Shown piece by piece: positions 37,317-48,239 of a DNA stretch of 64,000 bases. This DNA is from Sympetrum striolatum (taxonomy: Eukaryota; Arthropoda; Insecta; Odonata; Libellulidae): positions 23,986,562 to 24,050,561 of the forward strand of contig OX388347.1 in assembly GCA_947579665.1 (NCBI GenBank), in the 5' to 3' direction. Under the pieces are notes generated by a model. The model saw only the letters and a list, made by a program, of their open reading frames with translations. It searched no databases and was not told the origin of the DNA. How positions within the stretch are numbered: position 1 is the first letter of the stretch; each line of letters begins with the position of its first letter. The translations under genes and the position numbers were made by a program.

Positions 37317-37960
37317 GCAAATATTGTACACAAGTTTAAACCTGAACGACTGAAATTACATGATAGTATCTGCTTGTTGAATGACAAAATTAGTACTTGT
37401 TACTGTAATAATATTGAACAGGTTTCTACATTCAAATATTTAGGCGTTAAAATTAATCAAAAATTCAAGTTCAAAGTATTATAAAAATCTGTAACAAGTC
37501 AAGAGGTATTGAATTTCATATGTATCACATCAAGCATTTTTTTACGTTGCATGTTAAAAACTTACATATTTCTCTCTAGCTGAAAGAATAATTAAGTATG
37601 GAATCATTCTATGGGGAAAACTAATGAGTGTTATCTTAATTTAGTTTGAAGGAGTGAAGATCATATGGTTACACTTGTATATGATGATAATCATACAAAT
37701 TATATAGTCAGCGTATATTCTCGCTTAAATATACTGCCCCTAACTCAGCTTCTAAAATACTTTATTATAAATGATAACTACTTCAAATCGAAACATAAAA
37801 CAATAAGAAATTGTACCACTGATATTATTAGAAGGGATAATACCTGATACTATTTACCAAGTTACTATAATCTAAACGATGAAAGAAATATGAATATTTT
37901 AGTACCTAGAATTTATATCCTACTTTTCTGTTATGCATTCTTTATTTTGTATTATTTAAT
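37317..37960 (+). pseudogene. LINE ORF2 C-terminal relic
   Basis: This is the degraded C-terminal part of a non-LTR retrotransposon reverse transcriptase. From 37317 the frame reads a segment ending VSTFKYLGVKINQKFKF, the classic FKYLGV motif downstream of the palm, preceded by the usual Cys-bearing KLHDSIC...C..I stretch. It then hits a stop near 37483. After frame changes, AERIIKYGIILWGKL (about 37579-37622) matches the YGI..WG motif. LNILPLTQLLKYF (from about 37725), in a 60-codon frame at 37665-37847, matches the following conserved LINE segment. Spacing and order are right for a CR1/Jockey-type C-terminus, but stops and frameshifts make it non-functional. The 5' part (endonuclease and catalytic FADD region) is missing. 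The 3' untranslated part may extend to about 38170, where no clear tail is visible. Confidence 0.85.
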
Positions 37961-38615
37961 TCTGGTTGATCTGCCTATTTATATAATATGGCATTTGCTG
38001 ATAAGTCCTTGACTTAGCAGGACCAGAAAGTTTACTTCAATTTCTCTCTTAAAACTGTTTTTACAAAAACATTATTCTATTGTGAAAATTGTTAACTGAT
38101 AAGGACTATCATTATATGGTATTGTTGCACATTTGTATAGAATTAAACCTTTTTTTCTTTCTTAAAAAATATGTTCTTTTGTAACTACTCTAGCGGGAGA
38201 GTTATCATCTTGCCGATAAAAGACAGTTTGAACAAAAGGAATGGATATTTTTTTCCAAAAGACTCAGATATTAGTTTATTATCAAAGTGTTAATAAAAAT
38301 TTAGTACAGAAGATCATTAGGGTTACCAAGTTTACCAAATAAAATTTTCATCATATGGGGAAGATCTTTTTGAATTTTTAATTTTTGTGGTTATTAGCAA
38401 GGTCCAATTTTAAAGACTAATTTCAGGAATATCTGCAGAACGTCATTTGTAATTTCTATAAAATAGTATCTTCTCATTAATGGTACAAATGACTTTGTTT
38501 ATAACCGTGGAAAAATGAAGGAAAACTTTGACCAAGGAAAATGAAAGAATTTGGTAAACTTAATAATTTGTTCCTCTCAGAGAAATAAACTTTCCTTATT
38601 TCTGCCATGAAAATT
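37961..38615. other. AT-rich DNA after LINE relic
   Basis: No gene recognised. The first 200 bases may be the 3' untranslated region of the LINE; a GTCCT...AGGAC inverted repeat lies near 38007-38025. Confidence 0.4.
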
Positions 38616-38619
38616 TAGC

Positions 38620-38960
38620 TTATGGCGTTACGGGTTATTTTTGAAACCGTGCAGGACGCTCTTCGTATTTTAGTTCGTCGGCCATGTATACGTTTCTTCG
38701 CCCCCCGTATAAGCGCGCCCCAAGGCTGCGTTGCCACAGATTGGATAAGGCACACAATACGCATTCGAGACGTCGCTTCAGAATTTTATCGATTTTTGCG
38801 GCGCGAATCAAGGCGGTCATCGGCGACCGCCATCTTGTCAGGCGGGCGAGTTGAGACGCCGAGACAGACGGAAAGAGCGGCCGGTGTTAGAAACAAACGA
38901 CGACAGATGAGCGGTCGTGCAGAGAGGAATTTAAATTGAAGAGGGATACTAAAGGAGTTT
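38620..38960 (-). promoter_or_regulatory. CpG-rich promoter-like island
   Basis: About 340 bases with very high CpG density for this window, with abrupt AT-rich borders. On the minus strand it contains a near-perfect TISU/YY1-type element (listed separately). Frames exist on both strands (38622-38939 plus, 38635-38820 minus) without recognisable domains. I interpret it as a probable promoter or first exon of a broadly expressed gene. Direction is uncertain, and the body of any such gene was not found. Confidence 0.4.
38826..38837 (-). promoter_or_regulatory. TISU/YY1-type element
   Basis: On the minus strand the sequence reads CAAGATGGCGGT. It matches the TISU consensus (S-A-A-S-ATGGCGGC) at 11 of 12 positions; TISU combines a YY1 site with a start codon in genes with very short leaders. 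The frame from this ATG runs only 15 codons (MAVADDRLDSRRKNR) before a stop unless spliced. The next ATG, 5 codons in but in another frame, opens a 61-codon frame. Confidence 0.4.
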
Positions 38961-41357
38961 GTGTTGTTTGTATCTCCTTATCGCTTAGTAGTTGGTAGTG
39001 TTCGCGATCCGCTTCCTTTGTCAAAATAACCTTAATTAAAGGTGGGAGACGTATTTTTAGCAATTGATCACTACTTTTTGAAATAAATAAATAAATAACA
39101 ATTTATAAATTCGCCTCTTACTGGTTTCATGCGATCTCAAAAATGACGACGCTCTTAATTGGTCAATCTACTTTAACTTTTGTTTACAAATGTTTCTCAT
39201 TAAATCTTTCAACGAAGCAAAATTGCAGATCGATCATCTATATCACTGTAGCGCTTCAATCTTTGAAGTAAGCTTTTATAATTACTTTTTTACGAAACCT
39301 TTCAGGATCTAGCTTGATAACGAACAAATCTTTGTGGAATGACACACAGAAATGGTGAGAAAAATCTCTGTGGCAATTTTAAACTTGATTGTATCGGTTG
39401 AAGCGACGTCATCGCGTCCTCGCGTCTTTGTGGAATCAATTAAAACGTATTTACTTTGCGGATAAGGTATATAAATGTTCCCTGCAGTTTCCGAAGATTT
39501 TGTGTTTTATTTCTTCTATAAATCTCAATACTTGCGCAGCTTGTCAAATTTAAAGTTAATCATAGATACATATATTCGTACATAACTACGCTAGCCTAAA
39601 GAATACCTATGATACATACTTACACATAAACTGTTTTATGGGAGACAAATCGATAAAAATTTGTAATGCTATTAGGTTTAATAATTTATTTAAAATTGTT
39701 CTTAATGAAGATTTAACTATCACTATTTCAAGAGAATAGTGTAGGGATGTTATTTTGGGTGCAGTCTATTGCATATTTGGGCGCACCCCGATGTTCTAGG
39801 AATAAACATAAATAAGAGATAAAAATTATTATGATTTTTGTGAAATTAATGAATTTTACTAGTTGTCAAAGTAATTTTCCCTAAATGTATGCCGAAATGG
39901 GAAAAAGGTTTTATAAAATACAGAATGGTATATCTGAAGTACAAAACATTCTTTTTTTGTTCTTGTTTCGAATAAAGACATCCAAATACATATATTATGG
40001 GGCAATTTGTTGGGGAACAAGGCTAAAGAATTATTTACCTTGTAAATTTTCACATGGAAAATGATCAGTCTCGGAACTTAGCTATGGGGATCTACAAAGC
40101 AATGGCTGAGTCGATAGATTATAGCTAAAGGATGGCTATGATTGATTTCTAGGAAACAGAAAAAAAACATGGGAGGATTGAATTTAGATTTAAATATGTA
40201 TCCTGCGAAGCCGTATTGGGGTGTTGCAATAGATGCATTAACACCAAAATCCATACATTGTCTTTCCTGTTAGCTTCTCGAACTATCTGCAGATAGAAAT
40301 ACTATCTGTTTTAGCGATTAATTTCCTGTAACGCTTTGTTGATTCCTCTCGGAGACCGCGTTTGTTGTTTACTGGTTCTACAATGCCATCTAATTTGTTT
40401 AAGAGTTCTACTTATGAACTGGATATCAAACAGAGATGATTGTCTTTAGAACATTACATAATCAAATATTTACTAAATCTATATCAAATTAAAGAATCTG
40501 CGTTATTTCTGAAATTATTCAGACGATTACGCCTCTTAGAGTAAAACGTAAAGACAGTCTTGCACCGATTCAGAATGTACGAATTTCTCTCCTCAAATTC
40601 GAATTGGATTGTAATCATAACCTCCTATGAGAAAGCGAATCTCTAAGCTTTTCGAGTCCGTAGCTTGAAGATGATTTCCATCGGGTCCATGGCCCACTTT
40701 TAAGTTACGTAATCGGAGTATGTGTTAATAGTATCAGAGTCGGCTCGCGGCGTGGGCAAATGCAAAGGCGCAGTGGCTGATCCAATGTTATGTAATAGTC
40801 GGCGAGAAAGTTATCGTCGTTGGAATTCTGTTTTTAAATAATTAATACGATATTTTATGCTTAAAATACAAAATGTTTTTCGTTGCTCACTGAGTAGTTC
40901 AGCTGCTCCGTGAAATACATACGGGAAGTCAAAATAAAATATTTTTATCCTCGCAGAATTTCTTGGACCGTCACTGGACAAAATGTTTCGTATGTTACAT
41001 GGAAATTAATATGTTGGTTTTACGCCAATGATTAATGAAATAGTTGGCGGTGTGAATTTATAGATTTCCTTTAATATGAAAAAAAGAAACAATTGAACTG
41101 CCACCAAAGAATGCCTCAATCACAGCTATCCAGATTTCGTTATCCATAAATAACTCAGTCACAGAACTAGTAACAACATCGCCGTAAGAAATAACAATTG
41201 ATAATGTTAGCATGCGATAAAATAGCACTGTCTCTATCAAAAAGTTATCCCCAACATATAAAACGACTATGTTGTGTGAAGAATCACCAACGAAACTTGA
41301 GCCTGGCAAAGGGGGCCCTATGTCTGTTTCTTTCCCCGAGAGCGCGACGGCACATAC
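38961..41357. other. AT-rich non-coding DNA
   Basis: No gene recognised. A short AAAT repeat lies near 39081-39098. If the candidate gene at 41358-42001 is real, part of this stretch would be its intron. Confidence 0.5.
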
Positions 41358-41447
41358 CTGAGGGCACAGCCGTGGGAAGGCCAGCTCCTGACTCCCCGAT
41401 TCCTCCACCTCTCTCCGAGGCCACTCTCCGCGCCGGAGATCACCGTA
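41358..41447 (-). CDS. Candidate second coding exon
   Basis: A 90-base minus-strand segment is bounded by a strong acceptor (pyrimidine-rich TCTTTTCTTTCGCTCAG just upstream) and a strong donor (CAG then GTATGT; intron begins at 41357). It is exactly 30 codons, opens and closes in phase 0, and has no stop, so it joins in frame to the exon at 41714-42001 across a 266-base intron. The peptide begins YGDLRRGEW and ends AFPRLCPQ. Without splicing, the frame continues to 41058. No domain recognised. Later exons, if any, would lie at lower coordinates on the minus strand; I could not identify them. Confidence 0.35.
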
Positions 41448-41713
41448 CTGAGCGAAAGAAAAGACACGAGCTCCTCTTTTATGTCCCCCTATAATACTTA
41501 CCTACGTGACCCCTCCCTGACCTCTTCCCACCTCTGAAAAAATCTCCACGGACTCGTCTCCGAACCGGATTACAGCTATTCATACCCTCGATTCTTCCCG
41601 TGCCTGTCCCTCACGCCGGACGCGTATGCAAATTCGCGCTCAATTTTTTTTCGTAGTCCGCCTCTCTCGTCCCCTTCGGACCGGTCCGGGCGGACCCTCA
41701 ACCGCGTCCTTAC

Positions 41714-42001
41714 CTTTCCTATCAGGGCGTTCTCGCAGGGTCGGATGCCCCAAGGGCCACCGGAGGGCTCAACCTTCTTTTTTTGCCGATTCCTTAACTC
41801 GTCCGGTCTGAGTGTTGTTTTTTGTTTCGCGTCCGTTAAAATAAAAGGATGCCAACCATCGGGGTTTCGATGCAGTTCTTCCTCAAGTATTGAGTTGCTC
41901 GCTTTGCTCTTGTCTTCATTTGCTAAAGGACTATATCCCTCTGTATCGGAATTTCGTATTCGTGCGCTGAACTTCTTAACTGCGCGGAATATTCCTCTCA
42001 T
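41714..42001 (-). CDS. Candidate first coding exon, unknown protein
   Basis: This is a 96-codon open segment on the minus strand starting MRGIFRAVKKFSARIRNSDT. It ends at an excellent 5' splice site (AAG then GTAAGG; intron begins at 41713) in phase 0. The peptide is hydrophilic, rich in Lys/Arg/Glu/Asp, and not low complexity, unlike most frames here. The ATG has A at -3. A TCAGTT initiator-like sequence, or alternatively a CAG acceptor, lies about 45 bases upstream; the frame stays open to about 42085, so the true start or exon boundary could be upstream. I do not recognise a family, signal peptide or membrane segment. Support is the agreement with the next exon (41358-41447). Chance remains possible because the block is GC-rich. 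Confidence 0.35.
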
Positions 42002-42099
42002 ATTCTTGCGGTCAATGGAATCAAGCTGAATTTTGATCGTAACTGAGTGCAGATTACTAAAAATTGCTAAACAAATCTCTGATATTAGTTAAGTAAAAC

Positions 42100-45000
42100 G
42101 CGGATATTGCTGATTATTTCGTTAACTAATACTCTATTTCGTATTAATTGTAGTGAAAACTTTGATTACCATTATATTTATCAAAGAAGGAAAATTATTT
42201 AACTGGCCAATGAATCTACCACCAAATAACAACTGTTCCTAATTGACTGGATCATAAACATTTTTCGCATTAAAATGAACGAGTTCTGCTTAAAACAAAT
42301 GTGTGAAAAATTCTGATAATCAGAAAGGAAGTATCCGTGAGAAAAGTCCTGTGTGCTATGGAGAAATTTCGTAAATCAGTAGATTAGTCAATATTTTTGG
42401 AGATCAACTTAATCGTGAAGTATTTTTCTCCAAACTAGGAGTGCCCAATCAATTAATCACCATCTTTTCCTCTGTTACATTTACTTTGAATTAATCTATG
42501 ATTAAAATAAATATTCGTTAAAGAAGTCGTCTTAACCATATTTTCGCTACAGGCTAGACGTCTACATTTTTGACGTATTTTTACTTTACTATTCTTTACT
42601 TCAAAAATTTTTGGCTCTGATTTTGATAATAACTTTGATTGAATCCAATCATAAAAAATGTTTGCTAATACCATATCTACCTCATTTCTGTTGGTTTCTT
42701 TATATTTTATGTTGAAACTTATATAATCTCTCTTGATATTAATATTTAACGCCGATGTCAGATTATTTTCCCCTCTCTTCTTTATTTTGATGAACTGCCT
42801 GATCGAGTGTTTATTTCGCTTACACGAAAAGATTGCTGACTTGCCGTTAAATATAAAGTACGTTATTGATTAAAAAGACACAAGTATAAGCAATTAAATC
42901 GAAGGAAATTGGTAAAGCCATTCAATACAATTCCTGATCAGTTATAACTTAAGAAATAAATGCGCTGTAAATATGTACCGCTTTATGGATTTTTTCTATG
43001 TAAATATATAATAGTAAATCAAACCTGGGCAGCTTATTCTAAACATTTCTCTTTAATACATTAAGCAGTTCGTTGACCTGCGTGTGCTTGATTAATGCGA
43101 TTTCGCTTACGTAACATTTTAGTTCTTGTCAACTTTTGGCTTTAACGATTTTTTCGCATGACCTTGATTGATTTTTTAATTTAATATTGTGAAATTTTTC
43201 GTCAAAACAGTTTCCCCTTGTAAATTTTCATGTACATGTGTGCAATTCTTAATTTGTTGTCAAGTCGATGATTTGTATAAATAAACCTATCCCCTAGATC
43301 GAAGAACTGCTATATCTAAAGTAAACATTTTCTTTCAAGTTATCATTGCATATTACGTTCTCTGAAAAAATGAGTCGGTACTTGTACCAAAGGATGGCGA
43401 ATGTAAATGGAATTCCTTTTAAAGTGGAATTTTCTCGAAGAAAGGCTGTGGAAATGAGCGCTGAAGGAGGAGCCAAAAAATTCATTTGATTGGAGGCGAT
43501 GCCATTAGCTTCATGGTCTAGAACTCGGCAAGACTTGAGCACACATTAAAATTTCGGCAAAAAGGGGAATTGGTTTCAGCGCTCATTTGAAAGGTTAAAA
43601 AGGATTTCCTTTCGATCCAATGAGTGGACTCTAATATCGCGGGGGCTCTTCGATCTCTCTCAATTGCCATCTTTGAGATTTCTAATGGATTCCCTGCTAA
43701 TTCTTTTCCTCGAGGATTGTGGGCAGGGTTTTTTTTTACCAAGTTAATCTTTAGCGGAGGACGCGCTGATGAAATCCTTTTTGCATTTCGTCTATCTCTC
43801 ATATAGTTCTTCGTTTGCGTTTCTCTCCCTCTTTACCCTCATTAATATCGACCGTGATCGACGAAGCGTTTGAAGCATATAGATTAGTCTAAATGCATTT
43901 AAATCCTCTTCTAAGCCCTTTTTGGAATGGCTACGCGAAATTTACTTTCGATGAAATCCTTGTGCAAACGTCATTGACCTCTTTGGATTGAAATTCATTT
44001 TAACAGCAATTTTCGGAGATCCATTTCGAGTTAGAATCAACATTGATGGAAGATATTTGATAGCGATCTCTGTGAACGCTACAATTTTATCACGTGAATC
44101 TTGTAAATATAGATTTAAGATGTACTAGTAATTAAGTTCAATGACTGAAGGTGATATCTTGAAGAGTGTCCTAAGTATGTACCATTATATTATACTTCGG
44201 AAAGGTTTATTGCATAAGAATAACAGACCATAGATTAGTCAATGACTCTTAATCCTAGGTTTTTTGCTATTGAGCCAGTAGTGTATTACACGATGCTTAT
44301 GATAATTTTTCTTCAAATATCGATTTTTCGAATGCTATAGTTATCTGTTTTAAGAAATTCACTTCTATTGCTTCCAAATTTACGATTATTACGCTCTCGG
44401 AGTTTTTCAATCCTTCTTTCCTATTCAAACAACCTTTTATGATGAATAGCACGAATTAAAGTTAGGTGGATTTTAATGTGCATAGGAATTCTTATACGGC
44501 GATGGATATTAATTTAGGAATAAAAATAGCTTGCGCTGAATTAGGTGTGCTGAAGTATTGATAGGTAAATAATCAATATGAGGTACATTATCGTTTCATT
44601 TGAAGAGACAAAGATATTAGTTTATATGGTCATGCTTGAGGACGAAATTTTGTTTTCCTTTGATGCTTATAATTTTGAAGCCAGAAATACCTAAGGTTGA
44701 GTGTTTGCATATCCTATAGCTGCATTTAGTAGGATAAATATTTAAATATAGCTCTCATTTAAGCTAATATAAGACTTAATAATCTGATAGTAGTGTCAGA
44801 ATCAGATTGGAAGCTGAAATTAAAATTATTATATTTACGAGTATATTAATTTGGCATTAATATGTATATGTATATATTCATATCGATCTTAGGAATTTTT
44901 GTATAAACATTTTTTGTGTTCTTATAATATATCAAGTACCAAATACCCTGAGAAATACACATCGAGGCTGCCTGTGAGAAGTTTTTGAAGGTAATGGGCG

Positions 45001-46680
45001 TATCATGCTGCTCTGGTCATTCGGCAATTACGCAACTGGCGTCTCCCCTTCTTTTCCGCAGTAAGTGTAGTTCTCCCTTGCGAGTGACCGCGATAATTAA
45101 AAGATGTGCTCCGATGACTCTTAAAACGCCACTGTATTGCGGCTCTCGGGGAAAAGTGGAATCCGAGGGTGATTCTAAAAAGCAAAGGACATCGAGGGAG
45201 ACCCTTAAGGAGCTGGTCTCCCAAATGGCTTGGTGGGGGGGAAGATGATTGGAGAAGACGAGAGTGGAGAGGTTTTTAATGGAAAGCTTCTACGGGTGAA
45301 ATTTTCAAAGTTTGAACAAATTAACATTCAGCTCTTTCCTCCGTAAAAGCGAGGACCTCCTGCGGCTAAGCGGTGCGGAGACCCCCATAACCCCTTCCTC
45401 TTTTTTATTCCTCCATTTGGGAGGGGAGGAGCCCCGGAGGGTGAGGAATGGAGATTCTTTGAGTGGGGTGTCTTAGGACCCCTTCGGCGTTGCCAACTGT
45501 AATACACCATCATTGCACGAGAGGGACAAGTAAATTACAAATCAAATTTTTGCACTGACCTCAGAATTAGTATTATTTCCCCCGGATGGAAAGTACTACT
45601 CAGTGCATTTGATGATTGTAAAGTTTAATGTAACATAGCATAACTTTCTTCTATATTCAATGATATATTTGATGTATGTATGTACATAAATGAATTGATA
45701 AACAGATTTTCTGCGCTAATTTTATAAATGGTCAATTTTCCTGTTGGGAATAAGTTCCAAAAGAAATTACTTTTTAATTTTTGATGATTGGAAAGTTTTT
45801 CCAACTGTCTTGAAAATTTTTCCAAACTTAATAACGTTCTAGTTCATTATAACGGTGCGATCGTTAGTAAACTCCTTTGCTATTGAATTAAATCTAGGAC
45901 CAAACGCAATTATTTTTCCGTTAAAAATACTATTTTAAATCAAATATTAAAAACGAAAAATTAGTGATTGGAATTTTTTTATAAGATTGAAGAAATAAAT
46001 GATTTGAATTTGTGCATTATATTTTTCGACTTATGCTTAATTAACTGATTAATTATTTAATGCTTATTAATTTTCTAAGCTTACGAATTTGTGTGACAGT
46101 GTATGTCGCATGTATGAATAAGTGAGCTTTAAATTGTAAGCGTGATTTATTCGTATATCTACAGTTACATAAAAAGTGGGACCGCTCATACAAGATTTAG
46201 ATAAGTATCATAGAACAGTGCCCTCCAACTGTAGCTCTGGGCCTTGTGGAGATTCCGTAAGAATCCAGCTGATCCAAATGCTTCTAGTTTTGTATTCAAC
46301 TCGCGTTTTTTATACATATTAATTTCAATTGAAACTTTTGGTAATTATATTTAATTTATGCGTACACTGAAAGCTTTTGTCAATAGCGATATTAATTATA
46401 CCGAAAAGGTGATGCAGTGTTCGAAATTTAACCGATCCGATATCTAGAGGATAAGGCTAGGGATCATTCTTCAATGTTAGCCTTATTAATTATTGACTTG
46501 TAGACATGTCTTGCTCTCAATAACAATTTTCAAAAAATAGATAATATCGTCTTTTTCCTTTACGAGGCATATTTTCATGCCATCGTAAACTCTAAATTGC
46601 AGTTACAACAAAACCTTGTTTTAACTTTTTCTTTCGGGATGCACGTATCCATTTCATAGATCCACATACTCTAAAATCTA
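42100..46680. other. Mostly AT-rich non-coding DNA
   Basis: No gene recognised. GC-richer patches at about 43500-43800 and 44985-45490 carry frames on both strands with no recognisable domain. Confidence 0.6.
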
Positions 46681-47990
46681 CTAATAAAAGGGCTGGGTCG
46701 TTCGTAATAGGAATGAGAAAGTCACTGGAGCGGTTGGCAACACCGAACCCCACCACTTAAAGGGCGGCCAAATTCATTCCCAGAGGGCAGCTCTGATGTG
46801 TGTACGTGAAGTCGGAAGGGGTAAACATCACTTACCCTTTGCGCGGATTTCTCCATCATCGTCGTTTCTTTTCATCGCAAATATAATTTGGAGATCAATG
46901 GATTTAAAACCCCTTACTTACGGCTTCTGAGATGTGCAGTCGGTAAATACATCAAGACTCGGTTTCATAACTGTTGCAGAGATTCGCATTAAGGAGACTT
47001 GCGAATGACAGGGGAAAAAGGGGATTCCCTCTCCGAGATTGGTTTGCGGACGAAAGTAAACTCGGGAAAGAATTGGAGGGGAAAATAGCATTTCCTGAAA
47101 GTCTCCGAAGAAATGATATAGGTTATGACAGGCGTGAAACTCAGTGTCGTTGGCATCGTTTTAATTTGGCGTTAGATGCTTACTCCGACCTTATTTCTGG
47201 AATGAAGCAACATTTCGTTTAATCACGGGATTTTTGAATCCCTGAGATCCTTTTTGACTTGCAATTTTTTACTTTTTAGGCATTCCTTTAAAAGAATCCA
47301 CTTCAATAACAAATTTTATAAACTTACTATACTTTTAGCAGTTCGGTAAACTTTTTCGTTAACTTAGTTCAATATAATGCTTAGCAAATTTTTTACTAGT
47401 TCAGGAAACTGTTCCTCTCTCAAAAAATACTCCATTTTACTACATATTAATCATAAATATTTTACATTTGACTTGAACGAAGTTGTAAAACATTACCTCT
47501 TTCTCTTCCCATTTACAATGGATGACAGGTTGTTATGGTTTGATATACGATGATAGTGGTACAACCTGTTACATTATGAAGTTTTTAATATACATGAGAC
47601 TTTTAAAGAATGACAAAATCCGATTTTTCTAGGATATGTACTTAATCGATCTCATAACTTGCTAAGAATTTTATTTTTCATTTAGCTTTGGAAGATACTT
47701 CATGTTAAAGTCGACATCCGCGTAGAGACATACAAGATGCTTTGTATGCATCGCAGAGTTTCATAATTGAGAAGAAAGTGCCCTTTTTCATCCGAAAAGT
47801 TTTTCAGCCCGTTATTTATGGCTTTGGTTTCAACCAGAAGCTATTCGGTATCCAGAACAAACCAATATGTTAGTGATGAGTAAATTTGCACAAGTGAAAA
47901 TACTCATGTTCATTTTCATCTTCCATTTCCATTTCTGTATGTCAGTGAGCTCTATCTAAACTTAAACGCGTCTATTTCTGATCTTTTGGA
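46681..47990. other. Non-coding DNA
   Basis: A GC-richer patch at about 46690-46830 is followed by an 82-codon plus-strand frame (46974-47222, charged, not recognised). The rest is AT-rich with one small inverted repeat (47525-47569). Confidence 0.5.
47525..47569. repeat. Inverted repeat, 9-bp arms
   Basis: ACAGGTTGT (47525-47533) and ACAACCTGT (47561-47569) flank a 27-base spacer. Chance is possible. Confidence 0.4.
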
Positions 47991-47999
47991 ACGTAGAAT

Positions 48000-48075
48000 A
48001 ATAATAATAATAATTGTAAATCGTCTTTATTTGGGCGAGATTGAGACTTAAAAGTCTCTTCTTCCATCTAACCCA
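48000..48075 (-). mobile_element. Tiny AAT-tailed element, copy 1
   Basis: On the minus strand it begins GTTAGATGGAAG, contains a stem-loop with GAGACTTTTAAGTCTC, then AATCTCGCCCAAATAAAGAC and an AAT/ATT tail. It is flanked by a 7-base target-site duplication GTAGAAT (47993-47999 and 48076-48082). The tail at one end and the duplication indicate LINE-style retroposition. Two more copies share the same start point. Confidence 0.75.
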
Positions 48076-48176
48076 GTAGAATGAGCATTGCGGAGATATT
48101 TTCGTTATATTTAAAAGGAATTTCTAATATATATCGAACCTCAAAAACATTTCTCTTTCATAAAAGGCAAAAATAA

Positions 48177-48237
48177 GTAAAGTTCAAATGTAAAAGATTA
48201 TAAATTCAAATGTAAAGTTCAAATGTATAAGATTATA
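48177..48237. repeat. Short tandem repeat, period 35
   Basis: The segment beginning GTAAAGTTCAAATGTA at 48177 recurs at 48212 with one difference, giving about 1.7 copies of a 35-base unit. Confidence 0.75.
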
Positions 48238-48239
48238 TT

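Noticed and set aside
46230..46290. CAGTGCCCTCCAACTGTAG, hAT-like terminus
   Set aside because: No matching inverted end and no 8-bp duplication found nearby.
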